From assembly GCA_020073375.1 (NCBI GenBank), contig JAIQFG010000001.1, positions 124,001 through 188,000 on the forward strand: DNA of 64,000 nt. The letters run 5' to 3'. Origin of the DNA: Terriglobia bacterium (GTDB lineage: Bacteria > Acidobacteriota > Terriglobia > Acidiferrales > UBA7541). The position numbers and the translations under genes are program-made. Shown here in pieces: positions 30,867 to 42,232 of the stretch (the first letter of the stretch is position 1; every line of letters begins with the position of its first letter). The notes under the pieces were generated by a model, which saw only the letters and a list, made by a program, of their open reading frames with translations, did no database searches and was not told the DNA's origin.

Positions 30867-32447
30867 TCATTCTTCCCCTGCTGCGCGCTCCGCGCGCAGA
30901 TACGAAAACAATTCCAGCTCCCCCAATTTTTGTTGCGAGCCGTCGGCGAGGCGTTTCACAGCAACAACTCCCGCGGCGAGTTCGTTATCGCCCAAAATGA
31001 CGGCGTGGCGCGCCTTCAGGCGATCGGCCAGGCCCAGCGATTTTCCGAATTTCATTTCCGCGGCCGGCAATTCCACAACAAAACCTGCCTCGCGCAAACG
31101 CCGTGCAAGGCCGATGGCCGCGGTCTGCGCCGCCGCGCCAAACCACGCGAGGTACACGTCAGGTCCTCCTGCCCTACCGGCAGCGCCGCCCGGCGTTTCG
31201 CCAGCGCCCTGCTCCTGCAGCGAAAGAATCAGGCGGTCGGTGCCGATGGCGAATCCGATGCCTTTGGTCGTGGCCTGCCCGCCAAGCATTTCCACCAGGC
31301 CGTCGTAGCGCCCGCCGCCGCACACGGCGTTCTGCGAACCGAGTCCTGTCGCCGTGATTTCAAAGGTGGTGCGCATGTAGTAGTCCAGGCCGCGCACCAG
31401 CCGCCAGTTTTCCTGATAGGCGATGCCGCGCAGGCCGAGCTGGCGCTTCACTTCGCCGTAATGCGCGCTGCATTCGGAGCAAAGATTTTCCGCGATACGC
31501 GGCAGCTTCTCGATGATGGCCTGCTCGTGCTCCAGCTTCGAGTCCAGCACGCGCAGCGGATTGGTTTCGATGCGCCGCTGGCTGTCTGCACCAAGTTGCT
31601 CGCGCAATTTTTCGAGTTCAGCGCGCAATTTTTCGACATACGCGGGACGGCACTGCTTGCAGCCGATGGAATTGATGGAGAGCGATGCGCCCTTCAATTT
31701 CACGCGATCAAAAAACGCCATCAGCATCTCGATCACTTCCGCATCGATCCCTGGCGCATCCGAAGGCCCCAGCACCTCCGCGCCAATCTGATAAAACTGC
31801 CGGTAGCGCCCCTTCTGCGGCCGCTCGCGCCGGAACATCGGGCCCATGTAGTAGAGCTTTACGTTCCCGGGCTGGACCTGCATGCCATGCTGAATGTATG
31901 CGCGCACGACGGAGGCAGTGGCCTCTGGGCGTAGGGAAAGATTTTCCCCGATTGGAATCGTGCGAACGAATTCTCGTAACGTTAAAAGTTGTATGTGAAA
32001 CGCTGGCTCTGTTGCATTCATAGAATCTAGAATTTCATCGAAGAGAGCAATCTGACGTTCTGTATTTTGATCAACAGAGACCTCTCCCAGCTCTATAGCC
32101 TTCCTCAAAAGGGCTTGGTACCTTTGAAAATCTGGTCTATATCCCTCAGATTTGGCCTTAACTGCCGCGAACCCGGGTATCTCTATAATGGATTCTCGCT
32201 GGATAGCCAGTTCCCCAGAGGGACGGTCAACAAACGTATACATTTCCTTTGAAACGATGTCCGTCTCGCCACCCACGGCACGCGCAAACAATTCCGTGTG
32301 CTCAAAAATCGGCAAACGAATTTCAGCGAAGCCGAACGTGCCAAACACCTCGCGCCCGGCCTGCTCGACGCGGTTCCACAGAGCGGATTCCGGCGGAAGA
32401 ATGTCGCGCACGCCTTTGATGGCCTGAAATTTGCCTCTATCGGACAA
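30867..32447 (-). CDS. hisS: Histidyl-tRNA synthetase with a 91-residue internal insertion (526 aa)
   Basis: Class II HisRS: FQAIKGVRDILPPESALW at the N-terminus, motif 1 region EIRLPIFEHTELFARAVG, motif 2 PMFRRERPQKGRYRQFYQIG, histidine-site LVRGLDYYMRTTFE and motif 3 GIGFAIGTDRL, then the anticodon domain. Between EMYTFVDRPSGE and LSLRPEATASVV, where normal enzymes have a 1-3 residue turn, lie 91 extra residues (31941-32213; about residues 79-169) in frame. The insert is helix-prone and polar (RPDFQRYQALLRKAIELGE) and AT-richer than its flanks (27 G+C of 60 at 32041 against 35 of 60 at 31321). I chose the TTG start 32447 with AGGA upstream because the open frame further up to 32561 runs into a palindrome; the start is uncertain. 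Confidence 0.9.
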   Translation of the reverse strand: MSDRGKFQAIKGVRDILPPESALWNRVEQAGREVFGTFGFAEIRLPIFEHTELFARAVGGETDIVSKEMYTFVDRPSGELAIQRESIIEIPGFAAVKAKSEGYRPDFQRYQALLRKAIELGEVSVDQNTERQIALFDEILDSMNATEPAFHIQLLTLREFVRTIPIGENLSLRPEATASVVRAYIQHGMQVQPGNVKLYYMGPMFRRERPQKGRYRQFYQIGAEVLGPSDAPGIDAEVIEMLMAFFDRVKLKGASLSINSIGCKQCRPAYVEKLRAELEKLREQLGADSQRRIETNPLRVLDSKLEHEQAIIEKLPRIAENLCSECSAHYGEVKRQLGLRGIAYQENWRLVRGLDYYMRTTFEITATGLGSQNAVCGGGRYDGLVEMLGGQATTKGIGFAIGTDRLILSLQEQGAGETPGGAAGRAGGPDVYLAWFGAAAQTAAIGLARRLREAGFVVELPAAEMKFGKSLGLADRLKARHAVILGDNELAAGVVAVKRLADGSQQKLGELELFSYLRAERAAGEE

Positions 32448-32524
32448 TGGGGAATCCTGTGACTGCGAGTAACCCTTCAAATCTTTTTGTACAATTTTCT
32501 CGACTTGCAATAGCGACAACGGTG

Positions 32525-32717
32525 CCGCGCCAACGGCGCGGAGGTGACTAGCCCGGGGCAACGCCCCGGGTATCGCCCCTTATCCCGATATCCGCCCTGA
32601 AAGGGCGGAAGGTGGGATCTCCGCACCCCTGCGCCCTTTCAGGGCGCAACCCTCTTCGTGTGGTCCACACCCGGGGCGCTGCCCCGGGCTATCCACCGGC
32701 GGCGCTTTCAGCGCCGC
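32525..32717. repeat. Cluster of six GC palindromes upstream of hisS
   Basis: Inverted repeats at 32525-32541, 32552-32570 (CCCGGGGCAACGCCCCGGG), 32591-32609 (CGCCCTGAAAGGGCG), 32631-32647 (GCGCCCTTTCAGGGCGC), 32670-32688 and 32699-32717 (GCGGCGCTTTCAGCGCCGC). The centres TTTCAG/CTGAAA are shared with the cluster on the other side of hisS. The last one is followed by TGGGTTTTT and could act as a terminator on the plus strand. Confidence 0.75.
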
Positions 32718-32742
32718 TGGGTTTTTAGTGCCACCAAGATCG

Positions 32743-33264
32743 TTAGGCCTTCCCTGCTTCCGCTTTATACGTCTCCGAATATTCGATGTACCGCGCGGCG
32801 TAGGCCTTGATGCTCTCCTGATCTTCTTCGGTGAGCGCGCGACGAAATTTTCCGGGATGTCCCATGAACAGGCTGCCGGGCGGCACGACGGTGCCCTCGG
32901 GCACGAGCGTCCCGGCGGCGATGATCGAGCCCGCGCCGATCTTCACGCCATTCAAAAGAATCGAACCCATGCCGATGAGCACGCGCGATTCGATCGTGCA
33001 GCCGTGCAGGATCACGCCGTGGCCGACGGTCACTTCATCGCCCAACACCAGCGGGTGCGTGTCCTTCATCACGTGGCAGACCGAGCCGTCCTGAATGTTG
33101 GTGCGCGAGCCGATGCGGATCCAGTTCACGTCGCCGCGTATCACCACACTCGGCCAGACGCTGGAAAGTTCGCCAATAGTTACATCCCCGATGATGACCG
33201 AATCCGGATCGATGTACGCCGACGCCGCGATTTTCGGCATGCGGCCGCGATAGCTGCGAATCAT
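32743..33264 (-). CDS. Gamma-carbonic-anhydrase-like hexapeptide-repeat protein (173 aa)
   Basis: Left-handed beta-helix protein of the YrdA/PaaY/CaiE group. Hexapeptide repeats run through DSVIIGDVTIGELSSVWPSVVIRGD, SRTNIQDGSVCHV, VGHGVILHGCTIESRVLIGMGSILLNGVKIG and SIIAAGTLVPEGTVVPPGSL. Conserved Gln/His residues of the metal site are visible (NIQDGSVCHV about residues 57-66, VGHGVILHGC about 79-88). The C-terminal helix is amphipathic. Length is normal. Carbonic anhydrase activity is unproven for most members; acyltransferase-like roles are alternatives. Confidence 0.9.
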   Translation of the reverse strand: MIRSYRGRMPKIAASAYIDPDSVIIGDVTIGELSSVWPSVVIRGDVNWIRIGSRTNIQDGSVCHVMKDTHPLVLGDEVTVGHGVILHGCTIESRVLIGMGSILLNGVKIGAGSIIAAGTLVPEGTVVPPGSLFMGHPGKFRRALTEEDQESIKAYAARYIEYSETYKAEAGKA

Positions 33265-33343
33265 GCGCGCTCCTCAAATGAAATGGAACAAGTGAAACTA
33301 ACACACGCCTTACGGGCTGACAACAAAGACGGCCATGCGATGA

Positions 33344-33589
33344 TCAGGTTTTGTTTTCAAGCAGCGCCCACCCGCGCGCCGTGAGTGTCACGCTGGACTG
33401 ATCCATCGTGGCTCCGCTCTCAATCTGGATCAGGCCGTCGGCAAGCGTGTCCTCCCAGGTGGAGAGCCGCGGGCAGGTGCTGCGCCAGGATGCCATGGCC
33501 TCGCCGTACGTCCGGGGGCGCAGGGAAACCCACGTAAGGAATTCCAGAACCGAAAGACTCACGGTTTGTTTTCCGGGGCCTGCTTCCAT
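33344..33589 (-). CDS. Hypothetical protein downstream of mrp (81 aa)
   Basis: I do not recognise the family. The sequence (VSLSVLEFLTWVSLRPRTYGEAMASW, then a C-terminal TLTARGWALLENK) has the look of a winged-helix domain with a terminal wing strand. ATG 33589 is preceded by GGAG eight bases away. It lies 17 bases after the mrp stop codon on the same strand, so it is probably cotranscribed. No transmembrane or signal segment. Confidence 0.65.
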   Translation of the reverse strand: MEAGPGKQTVSLSVLEFLTWVSLRPRTYGEAMASWRSTCPRLSTWEDTLADGLIQIESGATMDQSSVTLTARGWALLENKT

Positions 33590-33606
33590 GGCAAACACTC
33601 CAGACC

Positions 33607-34443
33607 TCAATCGATCTCCACCACCGGGCCGCCCGCAGCAGCCGCTTTTGCCTCCAGCTGCGCGGCCACTGCGCGCGCCATGGCGAAAATGCTCTTCGCG
33701 CTGGGCGCATTTTCCCCGAGCGCCGCGACAGGCTTGCCCGTATCGCCTCCGATGCGGATGCGTGGATCGATTTCGATTTCACCAAGCAGCGGCACGCCAT
33801 AGGACTCGGCAATGCGCTGGCCTTCGCCATGGCCGAAGACGTCGATTTTTCCGTTGCAATGCGGGCAATTAAAGTAACTCATGTTCTCGACGATCCCAAG
33901 AATGTCCACGTTGACCTGGCGGAACATTTCCATGGCCTTGCGCACGTCGGCCAGCGCCACCACCGACGGGGTGGTCACCAGCACTGCCCCGGTGACCGGC
34001 ACGATCTGGATCAGCGAAAGCTGCACGTCTCCGGTGCCGGGCGGCAGATCGACAATCAGGTAATCGAGTTTGCCCCACACCACGCTGCGCAGAAATTGCT
34101 GCATCACACTGTGCAGCATGGGCCCGCGCCAGATCATGGGTTTATCGCCCGGATTCAGCAGGCCCATGGAAATCAATTTTATGCCTTGCGCCTCGACCGG
34201 AAGAATTTCCCGTTCACTGAGAGCCTGCGGCTGCTCGTCCGTGCCCAGCATGATGGGGACGTTCGGGCCGTAGACGTCGGCATCGAGCAGGCCCACGGAC
34301 GCGCCGAGGGCTTTCAGCGCAAGGGCGAGGTTTACGGCTACCGTGGTCTTCCCCACCCCGCCCTTTCCGCTCGCGACGGCAACAAGATTTCTTACGCCCT
34401 CGATGGGCAATTTGGGGGGCTGGGGCATCGGTGGCGGCGGCAT
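33607..34443 (-). CDS. mrp: Mrp/ApbC-type iron-sulfur cluster carrier ATPase (278 aa)
   Basis: MinD/NBP35-family P-loop protein that carries and delivers iron-sulfur clusters. The deviant Walker A is VASGKGGVGKTTVAVNLA (around residue 30), followed by LLDADVYGPNVPIMLG, YLIVDLPPGTGDVQLSLIQ and NMSYFNCPHCNGKIDVFGHGEGQ; the CPHC pair is the cluster-binding site. The N-terminal MIP18-like domain of longer Mrp proteins is absent. The N-terminus is Pro-rich. ATG 34443 is used; a TTG at 34467 would add eight residues. Confidence 0.93.
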   Translation of the reverse strand: MPPPPMPQPPKLPIEGVRNLVAVASGKGGVGKTTVAVNLALALKALGASVGLLDADVYGPNVPIMLGTDEQPQALSEREILPVEAQGIKLISMGLLNPGDKPMIWRGPMLHSVMQQFLRSVVWGKLDYLIVDLPPGTGDVQLSLIQIVPVTGAVLVTTPSVVALADVRKAMEMFRQVNVDILGIVENMSYFNCPHCNGKIDVFGHGEGQRIAESYGVPLLGEIEIDPRIRIGGDTGKPVAALGENAPSAKSIFAMARAVAAQLEAKAAAAGGPVVEID

Positions 34444-34714
34444 GGTTTTAAGATTCTCCTGGATCAATCGGGTTTACGCGGGCGCCCCTGCCTGCCTCTG
34501 GACCAACAAGCATGTGCCCCGCGTCGATTCCGACACGACAGAGTATCGAGCAGCCATTCATTTTGAACGAGAAAGGCTTTCCCGTCCACTGGTGAAGGCA
34601 AAGCGCAGCGGACCATGCCCGATTGGCCACAACGGACCGCGGTTCTATTGTGGCAAACGATTGTAAGCGCTAGGGTAAAGAAGGAGGCGTATCCCCCGCC
34701 TGCTTCCTGAACCC

Positions 34715-37700
34715 ATGGATGCTCCCAACACCAAGCTGGCGTCGGCGCGCGCGTTCATTCGCAGCCTCAACATTCTGCTCAAGTACGCCCGGCTCTACGG
34801 CTTTGACCACGCCCGCACCGCCGAGCAGTTTGAGACCGCCTGGACCGAACTGCACGCAGCAATCCCTGTCACCAACGAATCCGGCCTGCTGCTAAGCGCG
34901 AGCGGCTCGCAACTGCTGCTGGACGGCATGCCCATTGAAGCGACTCCGGCCGAGCGAAGTTTTGCACAATTGCTGTCCGCTGCGGGCCTGGCCAGCATTC
35001 AATTCACCTCCCGCGTGACCAAGCAGGACCTGGAGCGCCTGGTCCGCGCTTTCCCAACGCAAAATACGAAACCTGTCGTGCTCGCGGAGCGGCTGAAGAC
35101 CGCGCTGGCCGGCGTTCCGGGAATACGCATCAATGAAATCAGGTTCGTCGCAGAAGACGCATCCATGGGCGAGGCGCGCGTAGCGGGGCTGCTTACCGCG
35201 CAGACACTCGGCGTCGATGCCGGCTCGATGAAGGACTGGCTCAGCGATCCTCAAAAATTATTGCAACTGATCGCCGCAGCCGATGGCTCGCGCAGGGGCC
35301 CCGGCAGCGGGCCCGGGGACGGTGAAAGGCACGGAGAGGGTTCAGGCGGCAATTCTAGCGGTCATGGCACGGGCGGATTCGGCGATGGCTCGGGAGGATG
35401 GGGCTCCGGGCCGAGAACTGGATCGGGACATGGTTCAGGACCCGGCTTTGGCGCCGCACAAGGTTCCGGAGCAGGTTCGGACGCAGGGTCTGGCACGGAT
35501 GCGGGTTCCGCAACTGGCTCAGGTTCGGACTTCGGCCCTGGAACCGGATCGGGGCCTGGCTCCGGCACCGGCGCGGGACCAGGCTTTGGACTTGGTTCGG
35601 GAGGAGGCCACGCGGACGCAGGCTCCGGATTCGTAGGCAGCGGTGGCGGCGATGGACCGGGAACTGGGGGTGCGGGATTTGCCGGGAGCGGAATTGGCGG
35701 AAACGGAACAGGATTAACGCAATTTGGTGTGCCCGTAGCAGGAAGCGGGCCGGCGCGCGGGACAGAAACAGGAGGGCATGGCACAGGCGGCGCGGGCGGG
35801 TCTGGACGCGTGGGCAGCTCAGGCAGCCCCGGCGGTTTCGGCGGCCCGAGCGACACGGGCAGCGGATTTTCCGCTTGGAGCGCCAAGGATGAAGACATTC
35901 TCGGAATACTGAAATTATTAACTCACTTGGGCCACACGGTCGCGGGCGAAGGGGCGGCTGCTCAGCCGGGCCCCTTGCAGGAAGAGCTGAACAGATTGCC
36001 CGCGCAATCGCAGGAAATGTTGCGGCAGGCGCTGGCGGCGGTAGCAGCGCAGGCTCCGGTCGCCAATTCCAAGGACCCCATGCTGCTGCGTCTGGCCGAG
36101 CATCTGGCGGTGCGTTTTGCTCTCGAGCGTTACGAGCGCGGCGAGGTGAAGGTCAACGCCGTGCGCCAGATGATCGAGCGGATGTCCCAGGAAATCGAAG
36201 GGCTGCGAAAAATTCTGGGCGCACACGAAGAAAAGCTGGCAAGCGCCGGAATCATCGTTGAATCGAACGCCGAATTGCTGGACCGCCAGTTCTGGGCATC
36301 CGTGCCGGAAAAGGGCAAACGCGCGGTGCTTGCGTCTTCCGACGCGTGGTGCATCCCGGGGCGCAACCTCAAGCAGTACGTGGAGGAATTGATCGCGCGA
36401 GGCGACGAAAAAACGGCGCTGGCCATCCTGCAGAATTACGCCGCGTGCCTGCAGAGCCCGGAAGACGAAGCGCGGCGGCGCACCGCCATTGGCCTCGCAG
36501 ACCTCGCTGACGTCTATGCTTTGCTCGGAGGCCGCCCGCTGGCTCCCGCCATTCAGGTGGCGGGCGCGCAGCTCAGCATCGAGCGCGACGACAATTTGCA
36601 GGGATTGATCAGCGCCGCTTTCGTGCGCCTGGCGCAGGAAGCGGGCGCGCGCCGCATATTTCCCGCGATCCTGCAGGCGCTGGATTCCCTCGATGCGGTG
36701 GAGCACCAGAGGCCGGTGTTCGCGCAAAACCTGCGGCCGCGCATCGGCCTGGAAAAACGCGTGCCGGAATTTCTGGAGGGCGTGCTGCGAGGAGACCACG
36801 GCATCGAAGGCCTGGAAATGCTTCTGCAGCGCGTGCCCCGGTCCACGGCGGAAAACCTGATCCTGCGATTTAACCGCACCGGAAACCGCGATGAGATGCA
36901 GCGCCTGGCGGACCTGGCGCACGCGGTGGGCAACGACGTCGCCGCATCGCTGCGCGACACGCTGCGCACCGGATCAGCCACCGAAGCGGCGGAAACCACG
37001 GGCCTGCTGAGCCGCCTGGATCCCTTGGCCATCGAGCGCTGGGTGCCGGAACGGCTGGCGGATTGGCCGCGGCACGCGCAGGACCGCATGATCCGGCTCC
37101 TGGCCATGAGTGGCGCTCCGGAACGCGGAAACCTGCTGTGCGGTTTTTTGCATCATCTCGATCCCGTTCTGCTTTCACTGGCCGTCGATGAAATCGGCCT
37201 GAGCGGCGACGCAGGCTGCGCTCCCGCGCTGCTGCGGCTGGCCGAAGGAGATATGGGAAGAACCACCGGACAATTCATTCGCCTGAAAGCCGTAGAAAAC
37301 CTCGGCAGACTGAAGGCCGGGGAAGCCGCGGATCTGTTGAAATCCATTGCCGAAGGGCGGCACATGTTTCACTGGACTTATCCGGTCGAGTTGCGCCTGG
37401 CTGCCGTGCAATCCTTGCTGAAAATTGAACCGGATTGGGCGAAGGATTTTCTTCCCCGCTGCGGATTCACTCCGACGGAGCTTTCGCTCGCGCCTCTCGA
37501 TCCGTCGCCCAATGCCAAATATTTTCGCCGGCGAAGATATCCGCGCATCCGACTTTCACAGCCTATCGCGGCCATCGCCACCACCGGGCAGGATTCCTAC
37601 CGGCTGGAAGTTCGCGGCCTCAGCCTGAGCGGCGGAATCGCCGTGGGCGAAAAACATTTGCAGCCGGGGACACTGGTCAGCATGAAAATCGGGTCCCATC

Positions 37701-37876
37701 TGCGTCCCATCCGCGCGCAAGTGTTGATGCGGGATGCCCGCGCCCAGGGACTCGGCTTCGAGTTCGCGGACATGGAACTGGATGAGCGCGCCCGCCTGCG
37801 CAAGCTACTGCTGGAGAACCGGCCCTCTTCGCCCATTTCCAGCGAACAAGAAGTGGTCGTTCCCACGTCGGTGTAG
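34715..37876 (+). CDS. PilZ-domain protein with HEAT-like repeats and giant Gly/Ser linker (1053 aa)
   Basis: Three parts are visible. Residues 1-190 form an alpha/beta domain of unknown type (SLNILLKYARLYGFDHARTAEQF). Residues about 191-386 are almost pure Gly/Ser/Ala/Asp with repeating GSG/GTG units. Residues about 400-930 are helical repeats resembling HEAT/armadillo units (VHE-like pairs such as VDEIGLSGDAGCAPALLRLAEGD and LGRLKAGEAADLLKSIAEG). The C-terminal PilZ domain (about residues 935-1035) has the c-di-GMP motif RRRRYPRIRLSQ and GLSLSGGI. It may be a c-di-GMP effector; the linker resembles those of surface or motility scaffolds. No signal peptide is seen, so a cytoplasmic site is likely. 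Confidence 0.85.
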   Translation: MDAPNTKLASARAFIRSLNILLKYARLYGFDHARTAEQFETAWTELHAAIPVTNESGLLLSASGSQLLLDGMPIEATPAERSFAQLLSAAGLASIQFTSRVTKQDLERLVRAFPTQNTKPVVLAERLKTALAGVPGIRINEIRFVAEDASMGEARVAGLLTAQTLGVDAGSMKDWLSDPQKLLQLIAAADGSRRGPGSGPGDGERHGEGSGGNSSGHGTGGFGDGSGGWGSGPRTGSGHGSGPGFGAAQGSGAGSDAGSGTDAGSATGSGSDFGPGTGSGPGSGTGAGPGFGLGSGGGHADAGSGFVGSGGGDGPGTGGAGFAGSGIGGNGTGLTQFGVPVAGSGPARGTETGGHGTGGAGGSGRVGSSGSPGGFGGPSDTGSGFSAWSAKDEDILGILKLLTHLGHTVAGEGAAAQPGPLQEELNRLPAQSQEMLRQALAAVAAQAPVANSKDPMLLRLAEHLAVRFALERYERGEVKVNAVRQMIERMSQEIEGLRKILGAHEEKLASAGIIVESNAELLDRQFWASVPEKGKRAVLASSDAWCIPGRNLKQYVEELIARGDEKTALAILQNYAACLQSPEDEARRRTAIGLADLADVYALLGGRPLAPAIQVAGAQLSIERDDNLQGLISAAFVRLAQEAGARRIFPAILQALDSLDAVEHQRPVFAQNLRPRIGLEKRVPEFLEGVLRGDHGIEGLEMLLQRVPRSTAENLILRFNRTGNRDEMQRLADLAHAVGNDVAASLRDTLRTGSATEAAETTGLLSRLDPLAIERWVPERLADWPRHAQDRMIRLLAMSGAPERGNLLCGFLHHLDPVLLSLAVDEIGLSGDAGCAPALLRLAEGDMGRTTGQFIRLKAVENLGRLKAGEAADLLKSIAEGRHMFHWTYPVELRLAAVQSLLKIEPDWAKDFLPRCGFTPTELSLAPLDPSPNAKYFRRRRYPRIRLSQPIAAIATTGQDSYRLEVRGLSLSGGIAVGEKHLQPGTLVSMKIGSHLRPIRAQVLMRDARAQGLGFEFADMELDERARLRKLLLENRPSSPISSEQEVVVPTSV

Positions 37877-38218
37877 CTTTTCTCCGCCCGAAACCAGACA
37901 CAAGTATTGCGCTCCAAACGCCCGGTCGCCGCGCCAGTAACACAGCCACTCTTGGCTGTGCGGTTTCCCAGGCCACCCGTACGCCAGCGGTGCCCCGGGC
38001 ATTCGCAAAATTCACACAGCCAAGAGTGGCTGTGCTACCAAAACCATCCTGCTCCACCGCTTTGCACGGCGATTGCCGGACAGGGTACAATGATTTTTCG
38101 TGCGTGCGCATGGCGAAACCGCCCGCAGCCGCGGGATTGCCCCTCGCGCGCAGGGCCGCCCAGCACACCGGCGAAACGTTGCAGGAAGCGGAATTCCAAA
38201 GCCCACTGAAGGATCGTG
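37877..38218. other. 342-base region between the PilZ gene and secA
   Basis: No gene called. It contains the inverted repeat pair described separately and presumably the secA promoter and leader. SecM-like regulators were looked for; none is evident. Confidence 0.45.
37941..38034. repeat. Inverted pair of CACAGCCA...TGGCTGTG palindromes
   Basis: At 37941-37960 an 8-base stem CACAGCCA / TGGCTGTG encloses CTCT; at 38015-38034 the same stem encloses AGAG, so the two units are inverted relative to each other with 54 bases between them. They could fold into two hairpins or one long one. The adjacent bases (TGCTACC) also suggest a repeated family. Confidence 0.75.
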
Positions 38219-41071
<2,853 letters not shown>

Positions 41072-41146
41072 GTTTCAAGCTCTCATTGCAAATTATAAGC
41101 GCGTGCGTCTAACCGCGAAAATCAGGGCGGCCTTTGCATTTCGTGG

Positions 41147-41172
41147 CGCCGGCGTCTCGCCGGCGTTTTTTT
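41147..41172 (+). terminator. Intrinsic terminator after secA
   Basis: Perfect stem CGCCGGCG / CGCCGGCG with loop TCT, followed by seven T residues (41166-41172), 75 bases after the secA stop codon. Confidence 0.85.
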
Positions 41173-41223
41173 ACATTGTGGATAGCTCTCAAACCCGCCG
41201 GCGGGACGCCGGGGCCACCAAAT

Positions 41224-41242
41224 AAAAAAGCCGGCAACCGGC
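41224..41242 (-). terminator. Intrinsic terminator for the outer-membrane protein gene
   Basis: On the minus strand GCCGG-TTG-CCGGC is followed by six T residues, 48 bases downstream of the OMP stop codon at 41291. Together with the secA terminator it forms a convergent boundary. Confidence 0.7.
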
Positions 41243-41290
41243 GATACCGTGCGCCAGAAACCGGCCCAAGAACTCCAGGGAAAGCGCCGC

Positions 41291-41890
41291 TTAGAAATTA
41301 AAAACGAGCCCGGTTCCGAAGGAATAGCTCTTTTCAATCACGTTTTGCAGGTGCGTCCCGATGAAATCGGCCTGGATGCGCCAGGACGCCCGCCCGCCAA
41401 ATTTATAATCCAGTCCGCCTCCGCCCATGAATCCAACACCGGAGTTGCTGCCCAGCACGGCCGTCTGCGTAAACCGGAAATGTTGCCATCCTGAAACGAC
41501 GTGGAACCACGGCTCGAACCGGCCGTTATTGGTGACTACTATGTGAGGCCCGCCGCCGACAAAGAGCGAATGCACGGACAAGCTGGGCGCCGTTCCATCC
41601 GTCCCATATCCAAAATTCCCCACGCCCTCGACGCCGAACCAGTTGTTGATGTACCGGGTGACTCCCACATTATAACCAAGCGTATGAAAATTCTGGCCCA
41701 GTACGCCGAAATGCTGGTATTGAAATCCGATATTCAGCTGCCACGGTGCGCGATCCTCCGGGATCAAGGAAGCGGGAGAAGCCGGCTCGCTCGCGGGACT
41801 TACGGCATCGAACGACGCCGTGACCTCTTGCGCCGCTGCAGGCAGCGACAGGCACATGAGCGCCCCGCACAGGATAAATAACTTACGCAT
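41291..41890 (-). CDS. Outer-membrane beta-barrel protein (199 aa)
   Basis: The signal peptide MRKLFILCGALMCLSLPAAA is followed by a likely cleavage at AAA-QEV (about residue 20). After a Ser/Pro/Ala-rich spacer come about eight amphipathic strands (WQLNIGFQYQHFG, HTLGYNVGVTRYI, FGVEGVGNFGYG and so on) and a terminal Phe in GLVFNF, the BAM-recognition residue. This fits an OmpA/OmpW-type eight-stranded barrel. ATG 41890 has GAGGAGG about ten bases upstream on its strand; the longer open frame is rejected. Single-gene unit, with its own terminator. Confidence 0.85.
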   Translation of the reverse strand: MRKLFILCGALMCLSLPAAAQEVTASFDAVSPASEPASPASLIPEDRAPWQLNIGFQYQHFGVLGQNFHTLGYNVGVTRYINNWFGVEGVGNFGYGTDGTAPSLSVHSLFVGGGPHIVVTNNGRFEPWFHVVSGWQHFRFTQTAVLGSNSGVGFMGGGGLDYKFGGRASWRIQADFIGTHLQNVIEKSYSFGTGLVFNF

Positions 41891-42232
41891 CTGGATGAAC
41901 CTCCTCACATCCCAAAATACCATCGTGCTTCGGCATTGAGTTTCACCTTATTAAGGTTCCGCTGTCTATCCCAAACCACAGGCGAAGTTTCCGGCAAGTC
42001 AATAGCGACATTTTACGGCGGTCCGCAGCCCTCGGGGGCCCGCCCGCGCCCTGAATTGCCACTCCCTCTACCCACGCCGGGTAGATTCTATCCTCGATTC
42101 TGCTAAGCCACATTTCCGCTCTCCCGGCGGGATTTGCAAACCATAAGAAAAATTGGACGTTATTCCGCCCGCATATGGAGCAGGGCGTGCTCCCTAATTC
42201 GCTCGAAGCGTTTCGCTTGCGAGGTGTCGCTT
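41891..42232. other. 342-base divergent intergenic region
   Basis: Separates the OMP gene (minus) from the small zinc-binding gene (plus) and should carry both promoters. Candidate -35/-10 pairs are weak, and none is called. No further gene is visible. Confidence 0.45.

Noticed and set aside
31941-32213. HisRS insertion as an intein
   Set aside because: At 91 residues it is too short, and it lacks the N-terminal Cys/Ser and C-terminal His-Asn of inteins.
30523-32720. Repeated hairpins around hisS as a possible CRISPR array
   Set aside because: Units differ in stem sequence, spacing is irregular, and there are no constant repeats or spacers.
35283-35870. Gly-rich repeats in the PilZ gene as a minisatellite or CRISPR
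   Set aside because: They are coding, in frame, and degenerate GSG/GTG units of one protein.
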